From assembly GCA_002007465.1 (NCBI GenBank), contig LNAC01000003.1, forward strand, positions 16,120,563 through 16,184,562: a DNA stretch of 64,000 bases, written 5' to 3'. This document shows positions 22,641 through 34,415 of this stretch, in pieces. The first letter of the stretch is position 1, and every line of letters begins with the position of its first letter. The DNA comes from Ailurus styani (lineage: Eukaryota; Chordata; Mammalia; Carnivora; Ailuridae). The notes beneath the pieces are model-generated. The model was not told the DNA's origin. It worked only from the letters and a program-made list of their open reading frames with translations, and ran no database searches. The translations under genes were made by a program, and so were the position numbers.

Positions 22641-22921
22641 ATCTATAAAATGCATAATACTTCATGACCAAAAAAAAAGTGTACGCAAGAACACAAGGGC
22701 AAAGTTAAATCAATAAATTCAATTTACCACCTTAGGAGAATGATTGAAAAATTGATAAAATGTAATGACTAGTTGTGATNTATCTATAAAATGCATAATA
22801 CTTCATGACCAAAAAAAAAGTGTACGCAAAGAACACAAGGGCAAAGTTAAATCAATAATTTCAATTTACCACCTTAGGAGAATGATTGAAAAATTGATAA
22901 AATGTAATGACTAGTTGTGAT
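22641..22921. repeat. About 140-bp direct duplication around a single N
   Basis: Bases 22641-22779 and 22782-22921 are near-identical (cgcaagaac versus cgcaaagaac; caataaattc versus caataatttc). N is at 22780. Same pattern as the neighbouring joins. Confidence 0.92.
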
Positions 22922-23317
22922 TTAAACAAACAAATAAAGAAGAAATTTTCAGCAAAGGAGGAGGAAAGAGACTGGATAAGAAAAATGTACCTTTTCAGTA
23001 TATGGTACTTGAGTAATTAGATGTCAGTTTAGGAAAAAAAACAAACCTCATATAATACCTCAAACCATAGAAAAAACAATATGAGGTGGATTATATATCT
23101 ATTTCAAAAAGATAGTCTACCTGATGTTAGAGGAATACATTTTTAAATCAGTAACAAACAACTATAAAAGAAAATAAAAAGATAAATCAGAGTACTTGAA
23201 TATTAAGAACTTAAAACTTCAAAAGTTTTGTTATTCTATTAAAGAAAATCATTAAAAAGTCATAAGTCAAGTCATAAACTAGGAGAAGGTACTTAGGTTT
23301 CACCAATATAAAAACTG

Positions 23318-23512
23318 AGTGGTGCCTCACACAATTAAGCTCAATTAAGCATCTGCCTTTGGCTCAGGTCATGATCCCAGGGTTTTGGAATCCAGCCCCT
23401 TGCTCACCAGGAGACCTGTTTCTCCCTCTCCCCCTGTTTGCCACTCCCCTTGCTCGTGCTCTGTATCAAATAATAAACAAATAAATAAATAAATAAATAT
23501 CTGAAAAATGAC
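23318..23512 (+). mobile_element. SINEC, diverged
   Basis: A degenerate head (gtggtgcctcacacaattaa) is followed by atctgcctttggctcaggtc and an (AAAT)n tail. The last part of the element and its right flank are duplicated after the N at 23549. Confidence 0.8.
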
Positions 23513-23652
23513 TCATGGTTATAACTCTTACAAGCCTATAATAAAAAANTTGCCACTCCCCTTGCTCGTGCTCTGTATCAAATAATAAACAAATAAATAA
23601 ATATCTGAAAAATGACTCATGGTTATAACTCTTACAAGCCTATAATAAAAAA
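23438..23652. repeat. Direct duplication differing by two AAAT units, around a single N
   Basis: Bases 23438-23548 (111 bp) and 23550-23652 (103 bp) are the same sequence, with N at 23549. The 8-bp length difference lies in the (AAAT)n microsatellite. Two versions differing only in a tetranucleotide count look like two alleles, or two read consensuses, of one locus. Confidence 0.93.
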
Positions 23653-24102
23653 GATAAAACAATTAAAAAAAGAGAAATTATTTGAATATGTACTTCAAAA
23701 ATGTGTATCTAAGTTGGCAATAAACATAGGGAAAGTTGCTATTTTTGCTCAATTCAAATTAAAGCCATGGTGGAATATTTTTATACATCTACCAAATGAC
23801 TAAAACTAATAATACTGAAATACAAAATAATATTGAGAATATACAGTGATATGAGAATATACAGTGAATGGAGTTTCATTAATGTAGTTGTAAAATTATA
23901 CAATTAAATTGGAAAAATTGATAATGTTGGATATAAGTAACCATATACTTTCCCTATGACTGGAATTCTACTAAGTTTTTATAAGACAAATGTGTACCTG
24001 TGTCTATAAAATTGCCTTGTTTGTGTTCTGTAAATATTCATTTAAAATAGTCATCAGTAGAAACATTTCAAGTGTCCACCAAGAGGAGAATGGACCCACT
24101 TC

Positions 24103-24201
24103 TTTATTTTGAAGTCATTTCTACACCCACCATGGGCCTTGAATTTATAACCCTGTAATCAAGAGTCACATGCTCTATCGATCAAGCCAGTAAAGTTATA
24201 A
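24103..24201 (-). mobile_element. Simple tRNA-Lys-like SINE, antisense
   Basis: Reading on the minus strand gives a tRNA-Lys-like segment with gatagagcatgtgactcttg and a short A-rich tail. The target duplication tggacccactt is at 24092-24102 and about 24203-24213. This is the third member of the short tRNA-Lys-like family here. Confidence 0.8.
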
Positions 24202-24584
24202 GTGGACCCACTTTTCTAAAAGAAAGATAGAATATTCTATGAGTTTTGATGTGATAATAGAAATTAGAATTTTTAAAAATTCATTTTTCCTCTACACTTA
24301 AGACTTGTACATTTTACTGTATATGAATGACAGTCAATAAAAAAAGAACTTACTCTTAGCCTGAAATATAAAAATGTCAACGACTCTTTCATAAATCCTT
24401 ACTTCAGCCCTTGACTCTGTGATAATATGTTTTGTTTTGGGAGACCTCACAAAGCTTGTTTCCACTCTTAATGTTTAATATAGTTATTTACATTTATACT
24501 ACACTATATCTGATATGTACTATATCGGATCATGCTTTCCCTTAAGTAAAACCATTTAAGGTCTCATTTCTCTAATACCGTATT

Positions 24585-24990
24585 CTTCTCCAACTTTTTT
24601 TTCTACCACATGGAACCCTCCTCTACATTGGAGCCATACTGGCATCCTCTGGATACTTTTTGCACATCACATTCCCTTCTGTCTTGTCTACTATTAATAT
24701 GAGGCTCACTTTTTGCAGATGTATTACACTGGAAATTTACATGTGTGTGATTATTTTTTCAGTATTTATTTCTGCCACTAAATTGCAAGTCCCATAAGAA
24801 AAGGGATCATGGTTTGGTTTTGGAGGGGTGTTTTGGGTTTTCGTTCTGTTTTTATTTTGTCTTAGTTTAATTATTGAACTGTTCGGTTTTATTCTCATTA
24901 TTTTTCTAACATTTTGTTTCCAGAATCTTATAGCAATCTTATAACATACAGTAGGAACTTTGTATCCACTAATAAAGGATTAGTAATGTA
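24585..24990 (+). mobile_element. L2 LINE 3' region (ancient)
   Basis: The segments catactggcatcctctggat, tttttgcacatcacattccc, ctgccactaaattgcaagtc and, near the end, acatacagtaggaactttgt follow the order of the L2 3' end. Confidence 0.5.
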
Positions 24991-24994
24991 AATT

Positions 24995-25345
24995 CTTAAT
25001 CAGTATGGGCAGCTATAAAAATTACCATGAAATGGATGACTTAACAGAAATTTTCAGTTCTGGAGCTTAAAAATTGTGAGATCAGGATACTGACATTGTC
25101 GGTTTCTGGTAAGACCCTTTTACCCTAGGTTGCGTTTGGCCACCTTCTTTCTATAACCTCTCACAACAGAGCCCAAAGAGAGGGAAGGCAGACTCTCATG
25201 CCTCTTTTATAAGATCACTAATTTTATCATAAGTTCCCACCCCCATGACCTAATTATCTCTCAAAGGTCCCATCTTCAAAAATCAGAACACTGGGGATTA
25301 GGTGTCAAGATTTTAACTCTGACGGACACAGCATATAGTCCATAG
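24995..25345 (-). mobile_element. MaLR-type LTR (MLT1/MST-like), antisense
   Basis: The order atgggcagctataaaaatta, cagttctggagcttaaaaat, ggtttctggtaagacccttt, ccccatgacctaattatctc and catatagtccatagcaaa matches the antisense of a MaLR LTR. No internal sequence is attached. Confidence 0.65.
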
Positions 25346-25459
25346 CAAAAGCGTAGCTCTAATATTAGTCTTAGGTTTCTCAGATCCTTAGTACAACCAC
25401 CATGTTTGTATGTCTGAGCCCCTTCCATGTACTGAAGTTTTGTTCAGCTTTCAAATATG

Positions 25460-26689
25460 ATAGTCTCCAGGGTTCCCATTCAAGATGATAATGTAGGAAG
25501 ATTCTAAAGTCACCTTCTCTCCCAGACACACTAAATCAACAGCTACATGTGAAATAATTTGCTCTGGAAAACAACAACAACAACTAAAAACAAGCTGAGT
25601 AACTCCTACATGCCAGGCAACTGAGAAAAAAAAAACACATTGAAGGAAATAGAAGAGGTTGAGACACAAACTTGTAATAAACTCCACTTTCAGCCCAGTA
25701 AAAATTAGGACAGAATTCAAAACCCAGAGTTTTGTCCTGAAGAGCAAAGAGTTTGAAACCCACATCTAGCACTCTACGTTTTAAAACTTGCACCAAAACA
25801 TCTAGTTTTGAACCAATGGAAATCACATTCACCAGACCCACAAAACTATAGCAAACTGGAAACCATATCTTAAAGGGCTTGCATGTTCAGACTCACTCCC
25901 CCTAGGGACCAGTGCAGAGGCAACAGATTAAGAGGCACCCAGGATTTATGTGAAAGAGGTTTATTTCCTATCTTAAAACTTTGACCTGTGGGACAGGCAT
26001 CAAATTTAAGATACACCTGGGGGTTTCCTGGGGGCACACTCCAGTGACAAAGGCTGGCAGTGTTCTCCCTGTGCTTCACTTTAGCCAAGAGGTGCCATCT
26101 TTCTGATCTCCCTCTACCTCACTGGTATCCTAGAAAGAAGCTTATACCACCAATGGTGCCCTGATTCAGGGGTTGCCACCCAAAGGGAGACCTCTAGATC
26201 ATCTGGCTTTGGTGGCCAGTGGAGCTTATGCTCAAGGGTTTCACAGGACTGTAGCCAATGGAGAAAGTTCTTATATGTCTAAACCCCAGACACTGGAACA
26301 GACAACCAAAGACCTCACTCCTTCTGTTAAGAGGCCTATTAGCTAATCTTTATAGAGGCAGCCTGAGGAGCAGGCTTCTCATTAAAAACTCATCTACAGG
26401 CTAACTGTAGTACTTTCTAGAGACCTCAGAGAGTGTGTGTTAGCTTCAAGCTCTTCCTTTGCCATGTCGGAGTGCCAGTATCTCCTGGAGGAGAGCTTTT
26501 ACATGTATTGGGAACCCTGATTTTTATATCTGATGGCATAGATTTTGTGGCTGCTGCCCAGGGAATGTCTCATGATTACCTGGCCCTGGTGAAAAGAGGG
26601 GGTTGCATTCCTGGGTCCCATGGGACTGAAACAATCAGAAAGTAAGTTCTTCACAGGCTACCACACCCTCTCCCCCAAACACTTTATAG
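25460..26689 (+). mobile_element. L1M 5' UTR-like segment
   Basis: Starts tcccattcaagatgataatg and contains gacacactaaatcaacagct and ttaaagggcttgcatgttca. This follows the 5' UTR of old mammalian L1M elements (aagatggcggagtaggaaga, gacacaccaaatttacaact). It is more GC-balanced than its surroundings. Frames of 70-104 codons on both strands in it have no known domain. Confidence 0.58.
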
Positions 26690-27127
26690 AGAGACTAAAA
26701 TGCATAACTGAAGTCATAGCAGACAAAATAGACTTTATAAATAGAATTATTACTTATATCAAGCAAAATAGACTTTAAAACAGAGACTATAAAAGAGTCA
26801 AAGAAGGACATTACATAATAATAAAGAGGTCAATCAAATAAGAATTATAAATATTTGTGGACCTTACATAAACACCTAAATATGTAAAGCAAATATTAAC
26901 AAACCTGTAAAGAGAAATAAGCAATACAATAATAGCATATGGCTTTAATGCCTTACTTTTATTAATGAATAGATCATCCTGATAAAATCAATAAAGAAAT
27001 ATTGGCTTAAAACACGTTAGATCAGACAGACTTGAAAGATATATAGAGAACATTCTATCCAAGAGCAATTGAATACATGTTCTTTTCAAGTGCACATGGA
27101 ACATTCTCTAGGCTAAACCATATTTTA

Positions 27128-27300
27128 TTTTCATTTTTTTATTACTTATTTATTTTAGAGAGAGAGAGATTGAGAGACTCGTAAGCAGACTCTATGCCCA
27201 ATGAAGAGCCTGATGTGGGGCTTGATCTCACAACCCTGAGATCATGATCTGAGTTGAAATCAGTTTTAGATGCTTAACTGACTGAGCCAGTCTGGTGCCC
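27128..27300 (-). mobile_element. SINEC, older subfamily, antisense
   Basis: Diverged antisense copy with GA-run, gatgtggggcttgatctcac, and end gactgagccagtctggtgcc. The flanks ctaggctaaaccatatttta and taggataaatcatatttta form an imperfect target duplication. Confidence 0.88.
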
Positions 27301-28513
27301 TAGGATAAATCATATTTTAAACCTCAAAACAAGACAATAAGTTTAAGCAAACTGAAATCATATCAAGCATCTTTCCAATCACAAAGGTATGAAACTAGAA
27401 ATAAATTACAAGAAAAATCCTGGAAAATTCAAAATATGTAGTATTAAACAATACATTTAATCAAAGGAGAAATTAAAGGAAAAACTAAAAAATACCTTGA
27501 AACACATAAAAACAGGAATATGACATACCAAAACTTTTGGAATGCAGCAAAAGCAGTTCTAAGGGGTATATTCATACCTATCATGGCCGATCTCATGAAA
27601 CAAGAAAATCTCAAATAACCTAAATTTATACCTAAAACTAGAAAAAGAAAAACAAACTTTAAAGTTAGTAAAGAAGCAAAACAACAAAGATCAGAATGGA
27701 AATAAATAAGAGACTAAACAGCCAATATAAAAAGATCAGTGAAACTGATAATAACTGAAATAACAATCTTGTGTTAAGAGTTGGTTCTTTGGGGAAAAAG
27801 AGAAAACTGACAAATCTTTATTCTTTAGCTACTCTCACCAAGGAGAGAGAGAGAGAGAAAGGACTCAAAAATTAAAAAGTTCTTACAGTCCATGTCCCAA
27901 AAATACCAATGATCGTAAGAGACTACTATGAGAAATGAAATTCAACAAATTTCCTAGAAGAAATAAATTCCTAGAAACATATAACCTTCTAAGAGTGAAT
28001 CATGAAGAAACAGAAATCTGCACACAACATTTACTAGTAAGATTTAATCGATAAGCAAAACCTACCAACAAACCAAAGGCCAGGAGTAGGCTGCTTCTCT
28101 TGTGAATTATACCAAACTTTTAAAGAAGAATTAACATAAATTTTTCTCAAACTCTTACAGAATATGGAAGAGGAAGGAACATTCTCAAACTCTTGTTATG
28201 AGGCCAGCACTACCCTGCTTCTAAAACCAGACAATGACACCATAAGAAAGACTACAAGCCAATGTTCCTGATAAACAAAGACTCAAAATTCCTCAAGAAA
28301 ATAGTAGCTAACCAAATTCAACAATACATTAAAAGGATCATACATCATGATCAAGTGAGATTTATTTTAGGAATGCAAAGATGATAATTTAATATGTACA
28401 AGTCAATTAACATTACACATCCTATTAACAAAATGAAGCATAAAAATCATGATCATTTTAATAGATGCAAAAAATTTAACATTGATTTATGGAAACAAAC
28501 AAACTCTCAGTAA

Positions 28514-28710
28514 AGGGGCACCTGGGTGGCTTAGTGGGTTAAAGCCTCTGCTTTCCGCTCAGGTCATGGTCTCATGATCTCGGGGTCCTGGGATGGAGCC
28601 CCGCATTGGGCTTTCTGCTCAGCAGGGAGCCTGCTTTCCTCCTCTCTCTGCCTGCCTCTCTGCGTACTTGTGATCTCTTTCTGTCAAATAAACAAATAAA
28701 ATCTTAAAAA
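28514..28710 (+). mobile_element. SINEC at an L1 deletion point
   Basis: Sense SINE ggggcacctgggtggcttag, ending in aaacaaataaaatcttaaaa and an A-tail. The body carries a small tcatggtctcatgatctc duplication. The L1 sequence left of it (aaactctcagtaaa) and right of it (gaactaataaacaaattt) are not adjacent in a normal ORF2, and no clear target duplication is visible. Confidence 0.88.
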
Positions 28711-29518
28711 AAAAGAACTAATAAACAAATTTAGTAAAGCTACAGGATACAAAAATCATATACAAAATCTTTAATTTCTATACACTAATATTGAACTATC
28801 AAAAAGAGAAATTAATAATCCCATTTACAATTACATCAAAAATAGTAACATACCTAAGAATAGATTTAATGAGGAGATGAAAGACATGTACTCTGAAAAC
28901 TAGAAGACATTAATAAAAGAAACTGAAGAAAACATAGATATTCCATGCTCTTGAATTGAAACAATTGATATTATAAAAATAGTCATAGTACCCAAAGGAA
29001 CATACAGATATTGATAATATTGATATTATCTAACCATAAAAAAGAAAGAAAACTTGCTATTTGTAACAACATGGATAGACCTTGAGGGTGTTTTACTAAG
29101 TAAAATACGTCAGAAAAAGACAAATACTGTATGACCTCACTTTTATGTGTAATAAAAAAAAAATGAGTTCACTGATAGAGAAAACAGATTGGTGATTGCC
29201 CCAGGTAAGGGGCTTGGGGTGAGCAAAGTGGGTGAAATGGGTCAAAAGGTATAAATTTTCAGTTCCAAAATAAATAAGTCCTGGGGATACAATGTATAGC
29301 AGGTAACTATAGTTAATAATACTGTATGGCATACTTAAAAATTGCTGAGAGATTTTAAAAGTTCTCATCACAAGGAAGAAAAATTCATAACTCTATAGTG
29401 ATGGATGTTAACTGGACTTACTGTGGTGGGCATTTTACAATATATACAAATAACAATCATGGTGTACACCTAAAAATAACATAATGTTATATGCTAATTA
29501 TGTCTCGATGAAAAAAAC

Positions 29519-30025
29519 AAAGCCTCTGGACAGTCCCACACATAGGATTTCATGATTCATCATTAGGTTTGAGAGTAGTAAATATTCTCCCATTTTCCTG
29601 TAATAAGTTGGGACATTTTTTGTCTTAGAATGATTGAGGGAATACCGGGTATGGAGGTGGAGAGGGGGGATAAAGTAGTATCCATTTATTTTTCTATAGT
29701 TTTCCCTCTATGTATGAGAGCTAAAGGCAGGAATATTAACTCTAGAGTATAATAGGACTTCTGAAATACATTAGGAAAATTTCGTTTGTAATTTAAAAGA
29801 CTAGAACCACCATAGGATAGAAAACCATGGAATAAAACTGAAGCAGAAATAAGGATTTAAAGATACAGAAATATGGTAAAGAAGCAAGTTATTTAAAACA
29901 TAAAAGCAAAACTAATTTCAAAGATATAATGGAGATCTGATACATGCCATAGTGATTACGGACAAAAATATTGTATTATAGACTTCATAGTTGCTAAGAG
30001 TCCAGACCTTAATTGTTCTTATTAC
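29519..30025. other. Unassigned DNA
   Basis: No frame, RNA gene or repeat that I can support. Confidence 0.35.
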
Positions 30026-30029
30026 AAAA

Positions 30030-30155
30030 AAGAAATAACAATCTTGTGTTAACTAACACTGAGATAGTCATCATATTGCAATATATAAATGTATACTTTA
30101 AATCTATGCAATGTTGTGTGTCAATTATATCTCAATAAATACTATTTTAAAAAAT
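30030..30155 (+). mobile_element. L1 3'-end stub
   Basis: The sequence tcatcatattgcaatatata followed by gtcaattatatctcaataaa is an L1 3' UTR end, with little or none of the rest of the element. Confidence 0.65.
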
Positions 30156-31670
30156 CCCTAAAAACAAGATTATAGAAGAAATTATTAAAGAATAAATGAG
30201 ATATTAAATTCAGAAATGTTTCTTACTGAAGAAATTTGGAAAATACCTTTGATAATTAACCAAGTTAAGTAATTAAAATAAGTCAAATTCTTCTGTTTTA
30301 AACTGCCATGAGAAAGACAGATTCAAATTTCTTGCTCCAGTCTCCAAAAAAAGTATGTGATTCGCATAAATTTTCATTATATTGATTTTAAAATCTAAAT
30401 TTTAAATATACTTAAAAGCATACAAATAGATAAAATATAGAAAGCAGAAACAAAAATGTGTTCAGTTTCCACGTTCATCATTTCCTTTCTTTTCTTGGTA
30501 TTAATCAAACCCATCTGAAATATTTGCTTAGGCTTCAGGAAATAATGACCAAAACCATCTGGAAAACAATTATTTATAATCTCTTTGTCACTCTGCAATA
30601 AATAAGATTTTACAGGCTTCCTTTTCAGTTTTATTGGCACATTAAATAAAAATATGTGAACATTATTTCTTACTACCATTTCCAGGGTGGTCTATATATT
30701 TAGCAAAACAAACAAGAATAGTACCCTAGATTTATTACAAAATATGGTAATATAAAGAAGACCAACTTTTGTAATCTAGCTATTTACTCTTTCTATGCAG
30801 TAAATCTGTAGCAAACCAAAGGCAAGTGACATCTAGGGAAAACATTATAAAATATAAATTTAAACTAGCTTACATTTAAATTATAATTTATACCCTACCA
30901 AGTTGAAATTTGTACAAAATGTGCATTGTCAACAATTTGGTAATTGAGTGAAACATGTCCTTTATTGTCAAATCCTGAAGAAGTTGTGAATTCAGTCATC
31001 TCTGACTCAATATGTCCCTCTTGATTTCCTCTCCTCCGCCAGCACAGAAACAGTTTTTGTTACTCCTATCTTTCCCTCCACTGTTGGACTACATAGATTA
31101 TATTTGAATATTTTGTTGAGTACCTATAACATTTTAACATCTGTGTTAACATATGTGTGATTTAACCAGTATATCCATCTTTCTCCCAAACTGCAACAAG
31201 AATATGTTAAGAATATGTTTATTTACAACTATCCATATCTTATGTAATACTGAGGAAAATTTCTTTTGAATCTTATTTTTTACATTTTCTTAAGTTTGTA
31301 ACTTTAAAATTAATTTCCATAGCAAATTATTTAAAATTCTCCATATATGGAGCAGTTTCTTCACTCAATCCTATATCTTATACTTTAATATTGATTTCTG
31401 GTTTTAAGTTATTTCTTATTAAAAATATACCTAAGATGATGAGCACTCTTTTTTTTACTATTTATAAAAAATATCTTATGCCTATATAGCCTTGAATTTC
31501 CTTGGAAGTTAATCTCTTGTTTTTAATTCACTGTATCCTTTAGCTTTTCTTCATCATGTTTGGTGTTCTCACATATTTCTATTCTTTTCATTGTCATGAT
31601 TTTGCCACCATTTCAGTGGTTTTACATGGCTGTCAGTGAAACAATGATGTCAGTAGTCCTGCTGTACTTT
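30156..31670. other. Unassigned DNA
   Basis: A 94-codon minus-strand frame at 30395-30679 is rich in Lys, Ile and Phe, as expected of AT-rich DNA, and has no recognised domain. I do not treat it as a gene. The remainder is unassigned. Confidence 0.35.
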
Positions 31671-31674
31671 TTAA

Positions 31675-31702
31675 TTTTTTTTAAGATTTTATTTATTTAT
31701 TT

Positions 31703-31738
<36 letters not shown>

Positions 31739-31887
31739 ACAAGTAGGCTGAGAGACAGGCAGAGAGAGAGGAAGAAGCAGGTTCCTTGCCGAGCAGGGAG
31801 CTCGATGTGGGACTTGATCCCAGGACCTTGAGATCATGACCTGAGCAAAAGGCAGAGGCTTTAACCCACTGAGCCACCCAAGCGCCC
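31675..31887 (-). mobile_element. SINEC, antisense, with an expanded GA run
   Basis: Antisense SINE with a GA dinucleotide run at 31706-31735 in the body and the end gccacccaagcgccc. The flanks ttaattttt and gtttaattctt suggest a short target duplication. Confidence 0.9.
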
Positions 31888-32920
31888 TTTATGTTTAATT
31901 CTTACTTGCAGTTTCTAAACCACCAGCAAGCAATAGGGAAGACTGTTTCCATTTGCCTTGAGTATGATGATTTTCCACCCAAAGTACTAACATATAGATA
32001 AACTTCATCACCACTTGTCTGAACTTTTGGAAAACTGTTTTCAGTCTGTGGTAACAGGGAGAGTTTTGAGACAAATTTTAAACTGGAATCTTATAAGCAT
32101 ATATTATAAAAATTCTATACCCATTTATTTCTATTGTCAATCTAAAATCTTTTCACATCTTCCTCCCCAAGTGTTACTAAACAAGTATATATTTCCTCTT
32201 TAAGTTCACTAGTCTATTTACCAATTTAATAAGAATAGTCTAATACTATTATGATCATTTAATCTAAAGGTGGAAATACTGGAGATCTTCTTTTGTTATT
32301 TTGTCTAAACTACTTTTTAACCAGAGCCCTCTTGATCATGGCTTTCTTATATATTGATTATGAATATTCTCTTTTATATTTTTGGATGTTTTTATCATCT
32401 CTCATATGTCTTTTAGTATATCACTTTTCCTTATAATTCTACACAAATGTTTCCTCTAACTCATACGTAACAACTCCCATTATTTACCCTTCCTACTTGG
32501 GGTACCAAGCCTTATTTTTCTGACATCCCATTCAGAAAACATCTGTCCATCAAAGAAGAATTAAGTGAACTCCCTTGAATTCCTCAATTATATGCTGAAA
32601 ACTGTATCTCTTATCAAGTCTTCTTACACTGATTTCCTACATTATAGTTGCTATCTTACTTTTGAACGTTTTCCCGCATATCCTCATTGAACTTAGATTT
32701 TTGGTTTATTACCAAGGCCCCTGCATTTTTTTTATAATACAAGTAGAAATAAAATATACTTATAGAGCTATCACATATATTATAAGCATAGTGATATTTT
32801 TCAGTAAAAAGTGTTTGTAAATATTTGTGGTATTTCTTTCAAATTATTTAACTCATGACCTGATATAAATAATGTACTGATATATATTGTAATGATCATC
32901 AAATCACTGTAAACAAAGAA
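31888..32920. other. Unassigned DNA
   Basis: AT-rich and pyrimidine-rich stretches. Nothing recognisable. Confidence 0.35.
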
Positions 32921-32924
32921 CTAC

Positions 32925-33575
32925 AACAGATTCTCTTATATATGGCAGTTATTTTCTATGAAGTCACTGTGAACACTGAACTGATGACTGCAGAATCATT
33001 GCTTATAGAGGAAATACAAAGTTAGGTTCCTGAGGACTTCCAGTCACATTTTCAAGAACTGATCTGTTCTGATCTGTACATTATTGTGTTTTATGGTTTG
33101 CTTTCTGTTTAAAGACACTTATTTAATATATATTATTAATTCATTAGTATTAAACTCATGAGCCACACCACAATAACTCATGCTGGAATGAAGCTTATCT
33201 AATACACATAATTTCCCTGTAAGGGACATCACAGTCTTCTTGAGATTGGAAACCATAGATAGCACTTCCACTGTTTAGGGGGGGCATTTTAAATGGTAAA
33301 ACTACCAACAAAAGTTGAAAAGTGTAAAAATATGACATTAAGTAGGCCACAGAAATTTTTATAAACACTTGTTTACATTATAAGACCTAAAACAAGAAGG
33401 CAGTGTGTCTCCATATTTGATTTCAGATGGGAATGTGCAACCAGATGTTTTTTAAATATTTGCAATGACCATGAAAGTGCCAGGACCACTGATTTGAAGT
33501 TTGCAAATAAATTTTAGTGAGTAAGCAAATTCACATATATGGACTATGAATAATGAGGAACATCTGTATTTATTT
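32925..33575 (+). mobile_element. Possible non-autonomous DNA-transposon fossil
   Basis: The stretch runs from acagattctcttatatatgg to gaggaacatctgtatttatt. The outer ends read partly as an inverted pair (left ACAGAT, right ATCTGT). Internal order (gaaatacaaagttaggttcc, atcacagtcttcttgagatt, gatgggaatgtgcaaccaga, gcaatgaccatgaaagtgcc) resembles a mammalian interspersed DNA element that I cannot name with confidence. No transposase frame is visible. Confidence 0.4.
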
Positions 33576-34066
33576 GCACTTATTTAATTATCTAAATGTT
33601 ACTATTTCTTATTTAAATATTTTAATTACCTAAAACTAAATAATCACAATTGAAAAATATTTATCATAGATGCATATTCTGAAAAATTCAAATGATTTTA
33701 AAAACAAGCCTTCATGAATATTAATTTAAAATTTCAGTGTAAAATAAGATTTTATTTTTAAGAGTGAAGGATATGCAGATATGAGAAAAATCCTCTAGCA
33801 ATCACCTACCACTCTTCTCTTCGTTGTTTTAACTACTATAGATTTTTAGATATTTTCCTCAATGCTGAAGTTTTTCTTTCCAACTTTACACCAGGTATTA
33901 TTCAAACTATTAGACAATTATAGCAAATTTCTGTTCTGTATACTAAATGTTTAAATTAAAATAAATTAAAATTATTTTGTACCTTTTGTACATTATCTCC
34001 CTTAATTGTGAGATTTTTATAGGGTAGTTACTGTTTAGGATGAAAGTTTAAATATGTTCAGTTATA
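33576..34066. other. Unassigned AT-rich DNA
   Basis: No recognisable feature. Confidence 0.35.
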
Positions 34067-34415
34067 AGAGTTATTATACCATATGATTTCACTCATATAT
34101 CGAATTTAAGAAACAAAATAGATGAACATAAGGGAAAGAAAAAACAGAAAAGGGAGGAAAACCATAAAAGAGACTCTTAACTATAGAGAACAAACTGAGG
34201 GTTGGTGGAGGGGAGGTACTTAGGGGAATGGGTTGAATGAGTGATGGGTATTAAGGAGCACACTTGCGATGAGCATTGAGTACTTTTTGTATGTAATGAA
34301 TCATTAAATTCTACTCCTGAAACTAATATTACGCTGTATGTTAACTAATTAGAATTTAATTAAAAACTTGAAACTACAAATAAAAAGAAAGAAAAAAAAA
34401 GAAAAGAAAAGAAAA
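34067..34415 (+). mobile_element. Carnivore L1, strongly 5'-truncated
   Basis: Begins ttataccatatgatttcact, includes caaactgagggttggtggag and ttgcgatgagcattgagtac, and ends with a purine-rich A-tail (34380-34418, aaagaaagaaaaaaaaagaa and similar). Only the end of ORF2 and the 3' UTR are present. Confidence 0.85.

Larger units (their letters stand above)
21590..24290 (+). mobile_element. L1M-type LINE, ORF2, heavily interrupted
   Basis: Fragments of old ORF2 occur in the expected order: 21590-21695, 21800-21900, 22321-22640, 22922-23310 and 23650-24090, ending near ttcaagtgtccaccaagagg. Between them lie a tRNA-Lys-like SINE, two SINECs, another tRNA-Lys-like SINE and three N-marked duplications (22007, 22780, 23549). 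All frames are broken. Confidence 0.62.
26690..29518 (+). mobile_element. L1M-type LINE, ORF2 and 3' UTR
   Basis: ORF2 starts in the endonuclease region (gtcaaagaaggacattacat at 26798) and proceeds through aatgcagcaaaagcagttct, the RT region, and a 3' UTR with gatggatgttaactggactt and ttatgtctcgatgaaaaaaa. SINEs at 27128-27300 and 28514-28710 interrupt it. Part of ORF2 is missing at the second SINE. It probably belongs with the 5' UTR segment immediately upstream, ORF1 having been lost. Confidence 0.72.

Noticed and set aside
30395..30679. 94-codon antisense frame rich in Lys and Ile
   Set aside because: The composition is that of AT-rich DNA; no domain or neighbouring exon is seen.
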